A DNA stretch of 64,000 nt from JAIBJN01 sp963825255 (GTDB taxonomy: Bacteria; Actinomycetota; Thermoleophilia; Gaiellales; Gaiellaceae). Positions 1 through 7,945 of this stretch are shown piece by piece. The notes beneath the pieces were generated by a model. That model worked only from the letters and a program-made list of their open reading frames with translations, ran no database searches and was not told the origin of the DNA. How positions within the stretch are numbered: the first letter of the stretch is position 1; each line of letters begins with the position of its first letter. The position numbers and the translations under genes were made by a program. The DNA is taken from positions 186,001 to 250,000 of the forward strand of contig CAWGSF010000009.1 in the NCBI GenBank assembly GCA_963825255.1, in the 5' to 3' direction.

Positions 1-554
1 AAGCCGACGCGGGGCCCGAGGGAGACGAGCGCCTCGGCGATCGAGCCCGAGTGCGAGACGACCGACACCCCGCCCGGGAGGAACGTGTTCGGCAGCGTCC
101 CGATCCACGGCGAGGTCCCGCGCGGGACGGCCACTCCCATGCAGTTCGGGCCGATCACGGAGGCCTCCAGCTCCGTCGCGCGGGCGGCGATCCGCTCGGC
201 GGTGGGGCGTCCCTCGGCCCCCGCCTCGCTGCCGAGCCCGGGGAGGACGAACGCGCGCACGCCGGCGTCGGCAGCCTCCTCGAAGGCCGCCTCGACCCGG
301 GCGTGGCCGACGACCAGGAGCGCGAGCTCGGGGACCTCCGGGAGGTCGGCCACGCTCGGCGCGCACGGCAGGCCCGCGACCTCGGCCCGACCGGGGTTGA
401 CCCCCCAGGCGGGAATCCCGCCGCGGAGGACGTTGTGCACGGCCTCGACCTGCCCGTACGTCCGATCGGAAGCGCCCACGATCACGAGCGAGCGGGGAAA
501 GAGAAGGGGGCGGATGCCCCCTCGCAGGTGCGGGTGCGCTTGCAGACTCGCCAC
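1..554 (-). CDS. ADP-forming acyl-CoA synthetase / CoA-binding protein, N-terminal part (runs off left edge)
   Basis: The reverse strand encodes the start of an ADP-forming acetate/acyl-CoA ligase (acid + CoA + ATP to acyl-CoA + ADP + Pi). The Rossmann CoA-binding domain is clear: 'PRSLVIVGASDRTYG' near the N-terminus, then 'VIGPNCMGV' and the 'VVSHSGSIAEAL' loop of the succinyl-CoA-synthetase alpha-like part. The GTG at 552-554 is the best start, because it gives the usual short lead before the 'L-F-P-R-S' motif. The C-terminus lies outside the window. It is divergent from the thioesterase at 602, across 47 nt. A full-length paralogue sits at 5894-7945. The family is clear; the acid used is not known. 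Confidence 0.8.
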   Translation of the reverse strand, partial: MASLQAHPHLRGGIRPLLFPRSLVIVGASDRTYGQVEAVHNVLRGGIPAWGVNPGRAEVAGLPCAPSVADLPEVPELALLVVGHARVEAAFEEAADAGVRAFVLPGLGSEAGAEGRPTAERIAARATELEASVIGPNCMGVAVPRGTSPWIGTLPNTFLPGGVSVVSHSGSIAEALVSLGPRVG

Positions 555-570
555 GCGCGAGGGGTACTAT
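540..570 (+). promoter_or_regulatory. Possible sigma70-type promoter for the thioesterase-oxidoreductase pair
   Basis: TTGCAG (540-545) and TACTAT (565-570) are separated by 19 nt, upstream of the ATG at 602. The -10 box lies in the short divergent gap, and the reverse strand reads ATAGTA there, so it could also serve the CoA ligase on the other strand. This is prediction by eye only. Confidence 0.3.
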
Positions 571-601
571 CACCGCCCCCACTCCGCGAGCAAGCCCGAA
601 C

Positions 602-988
602 ATGCACGAGAAGCAGATCGAGATCCGCTGGCGCGACCTGGACGCGTACGGTCACGTCAACAACGCCGTCTTCCTCACGTACCTCGAGGAGGCCCGCGAC
701 GAGTGGCTCGAACGGGCCCTCGGACGACCCGGCGCCGCGTGGGACTACGTCCTCGCCCGGGTCGAGGTCGACTTCCGGCGCGAGCTGACCCAGGAGGACG
801 ACCGCCTCGTCGCACGGTGCGAGCTCCAGTCGCTGGGGACGTCCAGCCTGCGCACGCGCGAGGAGCTCGTCACCGAAGGGGGCGAGCTCGCCGCGGAGGC
901 GCAGGCCGTGGTCGTCGCGCGCGATTCGGAGACACGACGCTCGCGCCCGCTCACGGACGACGAGCGGGCCGCGCTCGAACGTGCTTGA
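602..988 (+). CDS. Acyl-CoA thioesterase, 4-hydroxybenzoyl-CoA thioesterase (hot-dog) family
   Basis: This is a 128-residue single hot-dog domain of the YbgC/FadM type, which hydrolyses acyl-CoA to free acid and CoA. The N-terminus has the family signature 'WRDLDAYGHVNNAVFLTYLE' (residues about 10-29). Its Asp in 'LDAYGHVNN' is the usual catalytic residue, and length is normal for the family. ATG at 602 is 47 nt from the divergent CoA ligase. The stop overlaps the GTG of the next gene by 8 nt, so the two are probably translated together. The acyl chain preference cannot be read from the sequence. Confidence 0.88.
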   Translation: MHEKQIEIRWRDLDAYGHVNNAVFLTYLEEARDEWLERALGRPGAAWDYVLARVEVDFRRELTQEDDRLVARCELQSLGTSSLRTREELVTEGGELAAEAQAVVVARDSETRRSRPLTDDERAALERA

Positions 989-2897
989 GCGACTCCTCAG
1001 CCCGCTTCGCATCGGGCCGGCCGAGCTGCCCAACCGCATCGTCTCGACCGCCCACCAGACCACCCTCGTCCACGACCACCTCCCCACGGACGACTTCGTC
1101 GCCTACCACGAGGCACGCGCCCGGGGCGGAACGGGCCTGATCGTCCTCGAGGCGACGGCCGTCGACCCGTCCGGCCTGCTCACGCCGCACACCCTCGCCG
1201 GGTACCCGGAGGAGATCGTCCCGGAGCTCGCCCGCGTCGCCGAGGCGGTCCGCCGGCACGGCACGCGCCTCTTCGTCCAGCTCTTCCACGGAGGGCGGGA
1301 GCAGATCGCGAGCCCCCCGCGCCCTCCGGCACTCGCCCCGTCGGCGATCCCGAGCCAGCGGTTCCACGTCGAGCCGCGGGCGCTCTCGGCGGAGGAGATC
1401 GGGGCGATCGTGGACGGCTACGCCCGGGCCGCCGCGAACGTCGCGGCGGCGGGCCTCGACGGGATCGAGATCTCCGCTGCACACAACTACCTGGCCGCGC
1501 AGTTCTTCACCGCCGAGCTGAACCGCCGCGACGACGAGTGGGGCGAGCCGGCCCGCTTCCTCCTCGCGGTGCTCGACGCGGTCCGGGCGGCGGCGCCCGG
1601 CCTCGCCCTGAGCGTCCGCCTGTCCGCCGACTCAGAGGCGGCGCGCGAGATCGCTCCGCTGCTCGTCGACCGCATCGACGTCGCGAGCATCACGCTCGGC
1701 GAGTCCTCGACGTACCGCGGCTCGAGCGGCATCGTGCCCCCGCCTCCCATTGCCGAGAATGCCATCGCGAGCCTGGCCGACGCCTTCCGGGTCGGGCTGC
1801 CCCTCGTCGCCACGTCGCGGATCGTCGACCCCGCGGAGGCGGACAGGCTGATCGAGGAGGGCCGCTGCGACGCCGTCGGCATGACGCGGGCCCTGATCAC
1901 CGACCCCGACCTGCCGGCGAAGGCTCGTGGCGGGCGCCTCGCCGACGTGCTGCGGTGCATCGGCTGCAACGCGTGCATCGCCCACTACCACGCGGGGACA
2001 CCGATCGCATGCACGCAGAACCCGCGCACCGGCCGCGAGCGGACGCTACCCGGGCCCCAGCGCGCGACGACCGCCCTGCGGGTCGTCGTCGTCGGCGCCG
2101 GGCCGGCCGGTCTGGCCGCCGCGGCGGAAGCGGGCGCGGCGGGCCACGACGTCGTCCTCCTCGAGCGGAGCGCGCGCATCGGCGGCCAGCTCGCGCTCGC
2201 TGGAGCGGCGCCCATGCACGCCGAGATGGCGGGCTCGCTCGCCACGAACTACGTCCGCCTGCTCGAGGCCGGCGGCGTCGAGGTCCGGCTCGGTCTCGAG
2301 GGAGGCGAGGAGGACGTCGCATCGCTCGCGCCCGACGCTGTCGTGGTCGCCACGGGGGCGCGGCCGTATGTTCCCGAGCTACCTCTCGGCGGGCTCGAAA
2401 CGGTGCAGGCGTGGGACGTCCTCGCCGGAGCCCGGCCCCGTGGGCGCCAGATCGTCATCGCCGACTGGGGCGGCGACGCGTCCGGGCTGGCGTGCGCCGA
2501 CCTGCTGAACGCGGCGGGCAACGACGTCACCGTGGCCCTCGGCTCGGCGGCGTTCGGAGAGACGATCCACCAGTACCAGCGCAACCTCTACGCCGCGCGC
2601 CTGTACCGGGCAGGCATCCGGATCGAGCACCACCTCGAGCCGGTGACAGCCGAGGCGGGGCGCGTCTGGTTCCGGAACCTCTTTGCGCCGGAGCTCGTGA
2701 GCGCGCTTCCCGCCGACCTCCTCGTGCTTGCGCTCGGCCGGGTGCCCGAGCGGGGGCTCGCCGAGCGCCTGGCGGCGCGCGGAATCGCCGCCGTTGAGGC
2801 TGGCGACTGCCTCAGTCCCCGCAGCGCCGAGGAGGCCGTGCTCGAGGGGACGCTCGCTGCCCGTCAGGCGACGGGCGCCGCGTCGCCGAGCCCGTAG
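981..2897 (+). CDS. FAD/FMN-dependent NADH:flavin oxidoreductase, 2,4-dienoyl-CoA reductase (FadH) type
   Basis: The 638-residue protein has the FadH/trimethylamine-dehydrogenase layout. An N-terminal old-yellow-enzyme TIM barrel (about 1-320, starting 'LLSPLRIGPAELPNRIV') is followed by a 4Fe-4S Cys cluster at about Cys326, 329, 332 and 344 ('CIGCNAC...ACTQNP'). After that comes a C-terminal FAD/NAD(P) module with 'VVVVGAGPAGLAAAAEAG' near residue 370. Such enzymes reduce enoyl or dienoyl substrates with flavin and an iron-sulfur relay. The GTG start overlaps the thioesterase stop by 8 nt. Neighbouring acyl-CoA dehydrogenases favour a role in unsaturated acyl-CoA degradation, but other substrates are possible. 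The last 34 nt overlap the convergent amidohydrolase. Confidence 0.88.
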   Translation: MLERLLSPLRIGPAELPNRIVSTAHQTTLVHDHLPTDDFVAYHEARARGGTGLIVLEATAVDPSGLLTPHTLAGYPEEIVPELARVAEAVRRHGTRLFVQLFHGGREQIASPPRPPALAPSAIPSQRFHVEPRALSAEEIGAIVDGYARAAANVAAAGLDGIEISAAHNYLAAQFFTAELNRRDDEWGEPARFLLAVLDAVRAAAPGLALSVRLSADSEAAREIAPLLVDRIDVASITLGESSTYRGSSGIVPPPPIAENAIASLADAFRVGLPLVATSRIVDPAEADRLIEEGRCDAVGMTRALITDPDLPAKARGGRLADVLRCIGCNACIAHYHAGTPIACTQNPRTGRERTLPGPQRATTALRVVVVGAGPAGLAAAAEAGAAGHDVVLLERSARIGGQLALAGAAPMHAEMAGSLATNYVRLLEAGGVEVRLGLEGGEEDVASLAPDAVVVATGARPYVPELPLGGLETVQAWDVLAGARPRGRQIVIADWGGDASGLACADLLNAAGNDVTVALGSAAFGETIHQYQRNLYAARLYRAGIRIEHHLEPVTAEAGRVWFRNLFAPELVSALPADLLVLALGRVPERGLAERLAARGIAAVEAGDCLSPRSAEEAVLEGTLAARQATGAASPSP

Positions 2898-3707
2898 AGC
2901 TCGGGCCGCCGGTCGCGGAAGACGTCGTTCCGCTCGTTCCAGGCCTTGTCGCGGGCGCGCTCGAGGTCGCAGTCGGCGAGGAGGAGGCCCCGGACCGTAG
3001 CCCTCGACCGGCCCGGCGAGGATCCACCCCCACTCGTCGCAGACGACGCTCCCGCCCGTCCACTCGACGCCGCGCTCGGGGCCACAGCGGTCGCACGCGG
3101 CGAGGAACACGTGGCTCAGGTGCGCGGTCGCCATCGCCATCGCGACCTCGATCGGGCGCTCCCCCTCGGGCCGCGGAAAGCGAGGCCAGTTCGTCGGCAC
3201 CGCGACGATGTCCGCGCCGCCGAGGGCGAGCCCACGCGCGACCTCGGGGAAGTTGAGGTCGTAGCAGACGCACACGCCGACCCTGCCGACGCGCGTCTCG
3301 ACGACCGGCGCCGGCTCCGACCCCGCCGCGAAGAAGAGCTGCTCGCGGTCCCAGAGGTGGATCTTCCGGTAGACGGCGACGACGCCGGTCGAGTCGACGA
3401 CGGCCGCCGAGTTGAAGAGCCTGCCGTCCTCGCCGAGCTCGCAGAAGCCGCCGACGACGACCGCCTCGCCGCGGGCCGCCTCCTCGGCCCAGCCGCGGAG
3501 GGCAGGGCCGTCCGCCGGCTCGGCGCACGCCCTCGCCTCGTCGACCGACTCGAAGACGTACCCGGAGGTCGAGAGCTCGGGCAGCAGGACGAGGCGCGCG
3601 CCGGCCGCGACTGCCTCGGCGACCGCCTCCCGCGTGAGGCGGCTGTTGCCGGCCGGATCGCCCACCCTCGGGGCGATCTGCTGGCAGGCGACGCGGACGC
3701 TCGGCAC
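2864..3707 (-). CDS. Carbon-nitrogen hydrolase (nitrilase superfamily), frameshifted near the 3' end
   Basis: This is a nitrilase-fold amidohydrolase with the Glu-Lys-Cys triad visible: E44 in 'LLPELSTSGY', K115 in 'YRKIHLWD' and C148 in 'CVCYDLNFPE'. GTG at 3705-3707 is preferred because GGAGGT precedes it by 12 nt. Near 2992, in a run of four G/C, the frame shifts by one base. After 'PVEGYGP' the conserved continuation 'GLLLADCDLERARDK...' is found in another frame and ends at 2864. Removing one base restores a normal family length of about 280 residues, so this is probably an assembly error. It hydrolyses a C-N bond of an amide or nitrile; substrate unknown. It is divergent from the dehydrogenase at 3755. 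Confidence 0.82.
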
Positions 3708-3754
3708 GGTTGTCGGTTTACCTCCGGGGCCCCCAACCGTCAAGATCCCTCGTC

Positions 3755-4921
3755 GTGGTCCCGACCGTCCCCGAGCTGCCGGCCGACGTCCGCGCGCTGA
3801 AGGAGCGCGTCGCGGCGTTCCTGGAGCGGGAGGTCTTCCCGCTCGAGCAGCGCGTGGCCGAGGCCGGGCGGATCGACGTGGAGTGGGTCGACGAGGTGCG
3901 CCGAAAGGCCCGCGCAGAAGGCTTCTCGATGCTCAACATGCCCGAGGAGGCCGGCGGCGCCGGCCTGACGATGCTCGCGCAGGTGGCGCTCGAGGAGGAG
4001 TCGGGCAAGGCGACCAACGGGCTCGGCTTCGCCGTCGTCGACCGCGGGCCGGCCGAGCTCTGGGAGATCGTCACGCCCGAGCAGCGCGAGCGGTGGGTCG
4101 CCCCGATCCTGCGCGGCGAGTACCGCGAGGCCTGGGCCGTGACGGAGCCCGGGGCCGGGTCCGACGTCAACGCCGTGGCCGCGTCCGCGGTGCGTGACGG
4201 CGACGACTGGGTCCTGAACGGCGAGAAGTGGTTCGTGACGAGCGAGGGAGACCCCGGCTTCTACATCGTCCTCGCCCTCGTCGACGGCGAGCAGACGCTC
4301 TTCCTCGTCGAGCCTGGGACGCCGGGCCTCGAGATCGCGAGGACGCCCGGGTTCCTCCACGACCCGTATCTCGACCACCACCCCGAGATCGTCTTCCGCG
4401 ACTGCCGGGTGCCCGAGGCGAACCGGGTGCCCGCGGGCGGGGGCGAGGGGGCGCGCGAGTGGTTCCTCGTCGAGCGGCTCTTCATCGCCGCGCGCTGCTG
4501 CGGCGCGGCCGAGCGCTCGCTCGAGCTCGCCCGCGAGTGGGCGCTGGAGCGGGTCGCGTTCGGGAGCCCGATCGTCGACCACCAGGGGGTGTCCTTCCAG
4601 CTCGCCGACTCGCTCACCGAGCTCCTCGCGGCCCGGCTCCTCACCTACCACGCCGCGCACGCGTTCGACACCGCCGAGGACCGCAGGATCGTGCACGGGA
4701 AGGTGGCGATGGCGAAGCTCTACGCCTCCGAGATGGCCGGCCGTGTCGTCGACCGCTCGCTCCAGCTCCTCGGCGGCCGCGGCTACATGACGGAGAACCC
4801 GGTCGCGCGTTTCTGGCGGGAGGTGCGCGTCGACCGCATCTGGGAGGGCACGAGCGAGATCCAGCGGCTCATCCTCTCGCGCGGCCTCGCCAAGCGCGGC
4901 GTCGAGCCCTACCTGCGCTGA
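3755..4921 (+). CDS. Acyl-CoA dehydrogenase
   Basis: This is a 388-residue FAD flavoprotein of the acyl-CoA dehydrogenase family, which oxidises acyl-CoA to trans-2-enoyl-CoA and passes electrons to ETF. The central motif 'AWAVTEPGAGSD' and the C-terminal 'RIWEGTSEIQRLILSRGLAK' are classic; the Glu of 'WEGT' corresponds to the usual catalytic base. GTG at 3755 is chosen because the frame upstream has only a weak TTG and the alignment starts at 'PELPADVRALKERVAAFLE'. It is the first gene after a divergent gap of 47 nt and faces the SDR at 5098 across two copies of a palindromic repeat. Chain-length specificity is unknown. Confidence 0.9.
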   Translation: MVPTVPELPADVRALKERVAAFLEREVFPLEQRVAEAGRIDVEWVDEVRRKARAEGFSMLNMPEEAGGAGLTMLAQVALEEESGKATNGLGFAVVDRGPAELWEIVTPEQRERWVAPILRGEYREAWAVTEPGAGSDVNAVAASAVRDGDDWVLNGEKWFVTSEGDPGFYIVLALVDGEQTLFLVEPGTPGLEIARTPGFLHDPYLDHHPEIVFRDCRVPEANRVPAGGGEGAREWFLVERLFIAARCCGAAERSLELAREWALERVAFGSPIVDHQGVSFQLADSLTELLAARLLTYHAAHAFDTAEDRRIVHGKVAMAKLYASEMAGRVVDRSLQLLGGRGYMTENPVARFWREVRVDRIWEGTSEIQRLILSRGLAKRGVEPYLR

Positions 4922-4926
4922 GCTCA

Positions 4927-4947
4927 CAAGTAACAGTCTGTTACTTG
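4927..4947. repeat. Palindrome family A, copy 1
   Basis: A perfect 10 + 1 + 10 palindrome with core AAGTAACAGTCTGTTACTT and a single unpaired central T. It lies 5 nt after the stop of the acyl-CoA dehydrogenase. An identical 21-nt copy starts 143 nt downstream, and a third, near-identical copy is at 56479-56507. All three lie between convergent genes. It could be a bidirectional terminator hairpin without a U-tract, or a REP-like repeat. Confidence 0.75.
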
Positions 4948-5069
4948 CCGGCACTACCATCCGGTGTGCGCCACCGGCCGAGCCCGCTCGGTCGGCGCTC
5001 GCCGGCTGACGTCTTGGAAGGTCGGTGGCACCTCGTCTGGCCCCAAGGCTCCCGGCAGAGCGAACCGAG

Positions 5070-5090
5070 CAAGTAACAGTCTGTTACTTG
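5070..5090. repeat. Palindrome family A, copy 2
   Basis: Identical over 21 nt to the copy at 4927 and in the same orientation (central T on the plus strand). It lies 7 nt beyond the stop of the minus-strand SDR. The 122 nt between the two copies are GC-rich, have no coding signal I can see, and contain smaller inverted segments (for example ACCGGCC/GGCCGGT-like stretches). Confidence 0.75.
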
Positions 5091-5097
5091 GCCCGGT

Positions 5098-5892
5098 CTA
5101 CTCGCGCGGCTGGAGGGCGGGCATGTAGGACTCCTGCTCGAGCCAGTGGCCGCCGTCGATGACGAGGTTCTCGCCGGTGATGTAGCCCGCATACGGGGAG
5201 CAGAGCGCGGCGGCCCAGGCGGCGACCTCCTCCGGCGTCGCCAGGCGGCCGAGCGGCACCGTCGCGGCGACACGCTCGCGGTCGGCCTCGGTCGGCCAGA
5301 GCGCCTGGCCGGCGCCCTCGGTGTCCGTCGGGCCGGGGCAGATGCAGTTGACCCTGATGCCGTGCCGCGCCCACTCGACGGCGAGCGTGCGCGTCATGGT
5401 CAGGAGCCCCGCCTTCGCGGCCGCGGAGTGCACCGTGCCGGGACCGCCCGTCCACGCATAGCTGGCGATCACGCTGAGAATCGAGCCGCCGTCTCCCTGC
5501 TCGATCATGCGCCGCCCGACCGCGCGGGAGCAGAGGAAGCCTCCGTCGAGCACGATGGCGACGACTGCCCGCCAGCCGTTCGGCGAGAGATCCTCCGCCT
5601 TGACGACGAAGTTGCCCGCGGCGTTGTTGACGAGGACGTCGACCCGGCCGAAGCGCTCGACGGCCGCGGCCACCAGGGCGTCCACCGCCTCGGGGTCGCG
5701 GACGTCCGTCGGGACGGCAAGGCCGTCGCCCCGAAGAAGCGCCACTGTCTCCTCCAGCGGCTCGGGCCGACGGCCCGCGACCGTGACGGAGGCGCCGAGG
5801 CGCCCCAGCTCGAGCGCGATCGCCCTCCCCAGGCCGCTGCCGCCGCCCGTGACGATCGCCACCTTGCCGTCGAACGTCCCCTCGGCGAGCAT
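5098..5892 (-). CDS. Short-chain dehydrogenase/reductase, 2,4-dienoyl-CoA reductase-like
   Basis: This is a 264-residue SDR. The NAD(P) motif 'VTGGGSGLGRAIALELG' is near residue 15 and 'NNAAGNF' near 95. In the active site, Ser of 'SVIASYAWTGGPG' is present, but the usual Tyr of YxxxK is replaced: the segment reads 'HSAAAKAG', keeping the Lys. This replacement is typical of peroxisomal/bacterial 2,4-dienoyl-CoA reductases, so an NADPH-dependent enoyl- or dienoyl-CoA reductase is likely. ATG at 5892 is 1 nt after the stop of the upstream CoA ligase gene, so it closes an operon with the acyl-CoA dehydrogenase (7942) and ligase (5894). That fits a beta-oxidation accessory role. Confidence 0.85.
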   Translation of the reverse strand: MLAEGTFDGKVAIVTGGGSGLGRAIALELGRLGASVTVAGRRPEPLEETVALLRGDGLAVPTDVRDPEAVDALVAAAVERFGRVDVLVNNAAGNFVVKAEDLSPNGWRAVVAIVLDGGFLCSRAVGRRMIEQGDGGSILSVIASYAWTGGPGTVHSAAAKAGLLTMTRTLAVEWARHGIRVNCICPGPTDTEGAGQALWPTEADRERVAATVPLGRLATPEEVAAWAAALCSPYAGYITGENLVIDGGHWLEQESYMPALQPRE

Positions 5893-5893
5893 C

Positions 5894-7945
5894 TCAGCCC
5901 AGCACGATACGCGCGTCGAGGCCGAGCGCGCCCTCGTGGGTCACGAGCAGCGGGTTGATCTCGATCTCCGCGATCTCGGGGTGCTCCGCGGCGACGCTGG
6001 AGAGCGCAGCGGCCGCCCGCGCCGCCGCAGCCACGTCGACCGGCTGTCGCCCGCGGGCGCCGTCCAGGAGCGGCGCGACCCGGAGCGCGAGCAGGAGCGC
6101 CTCGGCCCCCTCCTCCGACGTCGGCGCGAGCGCGACGGCGACGTCCTTGACGATCTCGGCGTAGAGCCCGCCCGCGCCGACGAGCAGGATCGGCCCGAAG
6201 CGGGGGTCTCGCTTCACGCCCACGATCAGCTCGACGCCGTCGGAAAGCGGGGCCATCTGCTCCACCGAGTAGGCGGGTGGCGCGAGCGCCCTGTCCATAC
6301 GCTCGAGCGCCTCGCGGAGCCTCCGCTCGTCGCCGATGCCGACGGCGACGCCGCCGGAGTCCGACTTGTGCAACCGCCCGAGCGCCTTGAGGACGACCGG
6401 ATAGCCGATCTCCTCGGCGGCCGCGCGAGCCTCGTCCATGCCGGCCACCTGCCGCGCCTCGGCGAAGGGGATCCCGGCGCCGGCGAGGAGGCCCCGGGCG
6501 CCGAAGTAGTCCGAGTCGCCCCGATACGGCGGCGCCGGCTCGGGGAGACCGGGGATTCCCAGGAGCGCCGGGGCCGTCGTCCGCGCCAGCCGGGACGCCA
6601 CGCCCACGGCGGCCTCGATCTCCCGGTACACGGGCACGCCGCTCGCGCGCAGCGCCTCGGCCGCCGCCGAGCGCCAGTACATCGTGTGCGCGAGGAAGGG
6701 GACGCCGGTCTCCTCGGCGCCCCGTGCCATCGCCTCGGCCGACTCGACCTCCTGCAGCCGGAAGTTCTCCGAGTACTGCGAGTAGCCGCCGAAGTAGCCG
6801 GTGAGGATGACCGTGTCGACCTCGCCCGAGCGCAGCAGCGCTCCCACGACGCGGTCGAAGCTCCTGATGTCCTGCTCCCCGCCGCCGGCGAAGTCGACGG
6901 GGTTCGTGAGGGTCGCAGTGGAGGGAAGAGCCGTCGCCAGCTCCGCCTTCGTCTCGTCCGAGAGCGACGGCAGCTCGAGGCCCTCCGCGACGACGAGGTC
7001 GGAGGCGACGACAGTGTGCCCGCCCCCGTCGGCGGCGAGCGCGATCCGCCGCCCGGCCGGGCGGCGGTGGGAGAGCAGCCCCATGGCGACGTCGACGACC
7101 TCTTTCGGGGAGAAGACGAGCTCGATTCCCGCGGCAAGGCTCGCGGCCTTGACGGCGGCGAGGTCGCTGGCGAGCGCGCCCGTGTGCGAGCGGGCCGCGC
7201 GGGCGCTCGCCTCCGTGGCGCCGCCGGCGAGCAGCACGACGGGCGTCCCCGACTCGACGGCCGCGGCCGCGGCGCGCGCGAACTCCCGCCCGTCGCGGAA
7301 GTCCTCGCAGTAGAGGGCGATCAGCCGGGTCGGCTCGTGGTCGGCGAACGACGCGATCAGCTCGGGCGTCTGGACGTCGGCCTGGTTGCCGAGCGAGACG
7401 AAGCGCGAGAACCCGAGGCCGAACTCGGCCCCGACCATCCCGATCTCGAGCGCGAGGTTCCCGCTCTGGGAGATGAGGCCGATCGAGCCCGGCTCGAGCT
7501 CCTCCGAGCAGACCTCGAGCTGGGTGCTCACGTCGTAGACGCCGAGGCAGTTCGGCCCCACGAGGACCGCTCCGGCGGCGCGAACGCGCTCGACGATCGC
7601 CCGCTCGCGCGCCGCCCCCTCCTCGCCCATCTCGCCGAGCCCGGCGCTGATGGCGATGATCGCCTTCGCGCCGACGGCGAGCGAGCCCTCGACGGCCTGC
7701 TCGATCCCGGCCGCCGGCACGGTGATGACCACGAGCTCGGGCGACTCGGGCAGCTCCTCGAGCGACGTGTAGGCCTGGTGGCCGAAGATCTCGCCGCCCC
7801 TGCGGTTGATCAGGAACACGGAGCGGCGGGCCTCGCCCTTGAGCGCGCCGCGGGCGAGCCAGAAGCCCCACTTGCCGGGGATCGCCGAGGCGCCCAGGAT
7901 TGCGACCGACCGGGGGTCGAAGAGCGGGCGGAGGTCCCGCGTCAA
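5894..7945 (-). CDS. Acetate/acyl-CoA ligase, ADP-forming, single-chain alpha-beta fusion
   Basis: This 683-residue enzyme couples acyl-CoA formation to ADP/ATP. The N-terminal CoA-binding domain begins 'LFDPRSVAILGASAIPGKWG'. A succinyl-CoA-synthetase-like ligase domain follows, with 'GPNCLGVYD', 'ISQSGNLALE' and the phosphohistidine loop 'ARSHTGALASD'. The C-terminal ATP-grasp domain (about residues 470-683) contains 'GYPVVLKALGRLHKSDSGGV' and ends 'EIEINPLLV'. The TTG start at 7945 overlaps the TGA of the upstream dehydrogenase (TTGA), pointing to translational coupling. Domain order and length match bacterial ADP-forming acyl-CoA synthetases. It can run towards ATP synthesis from acyl-CoA or towards acid activation; substrate not known. 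Confidence 0.88.
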   Translation of the reverse strand: MTRDLRPLFDPRSVAILGASAIPGKWGFWLARGALKGEARRSVFLINRRGGEIFGHQAYTSLEELPESPELVVITVPAAGIEQAVEGSLAVGAKAIIAISAGLGEMGEEGAARERAIVERVRAAGAVLVGPNCLGVYDVSTQLEVCSEELEPGSIGLISQSGNLALEIGMVGAEFGLGFSRFVSLGNQADVQTPELIASFADHEPTRLIALYCEDFRDGREFARAAAAAVESGTPVVLLAGGATEASARAARSHTGALASDLAAVKAASLAAGIELVFSPKEVVDVAMGLLSHRRPAGRRIALAADGGGHTVVASDLVVAEGLELPSLSDETKAELATALPSTATLTNPVDFAGGGEQDIRSFDRVVGALLRSGEVDTVILTGYFGGYSQYSENFRLQEVESAEAMARGAEETGVPFLAHTMYWRSAAAEALRASGVPVYREIEAAVGVASRLARTTAPALLGIPGLPEPAPPYRGDSDYFGARGLLAGAGIPFAEARQVAGMDEARAAAEEIGYPVVLKALGRLHKSDSGGVAVGIGDERRLREALERMDRALAPPAYSVEQMAPLSDGVELIVGVKRDPRFGPILLVGAGGLYAEIVKDVAVALAPTSEEGAEALLLALRVAPLLDGARGRQPVDVAAAARAAAALSSVAAEHPEIAEIEINPLLVTHEGALGLDARIVLG

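Noticed and set aside
4927..5090. Operator sites of an acyl-CoA-responsive repressor
   Set aside because: The same palindrome at 56479 lies between 3' ends of an amidase and opcA, and both copies here lie at 3' ends too, which does not fit promoter control.
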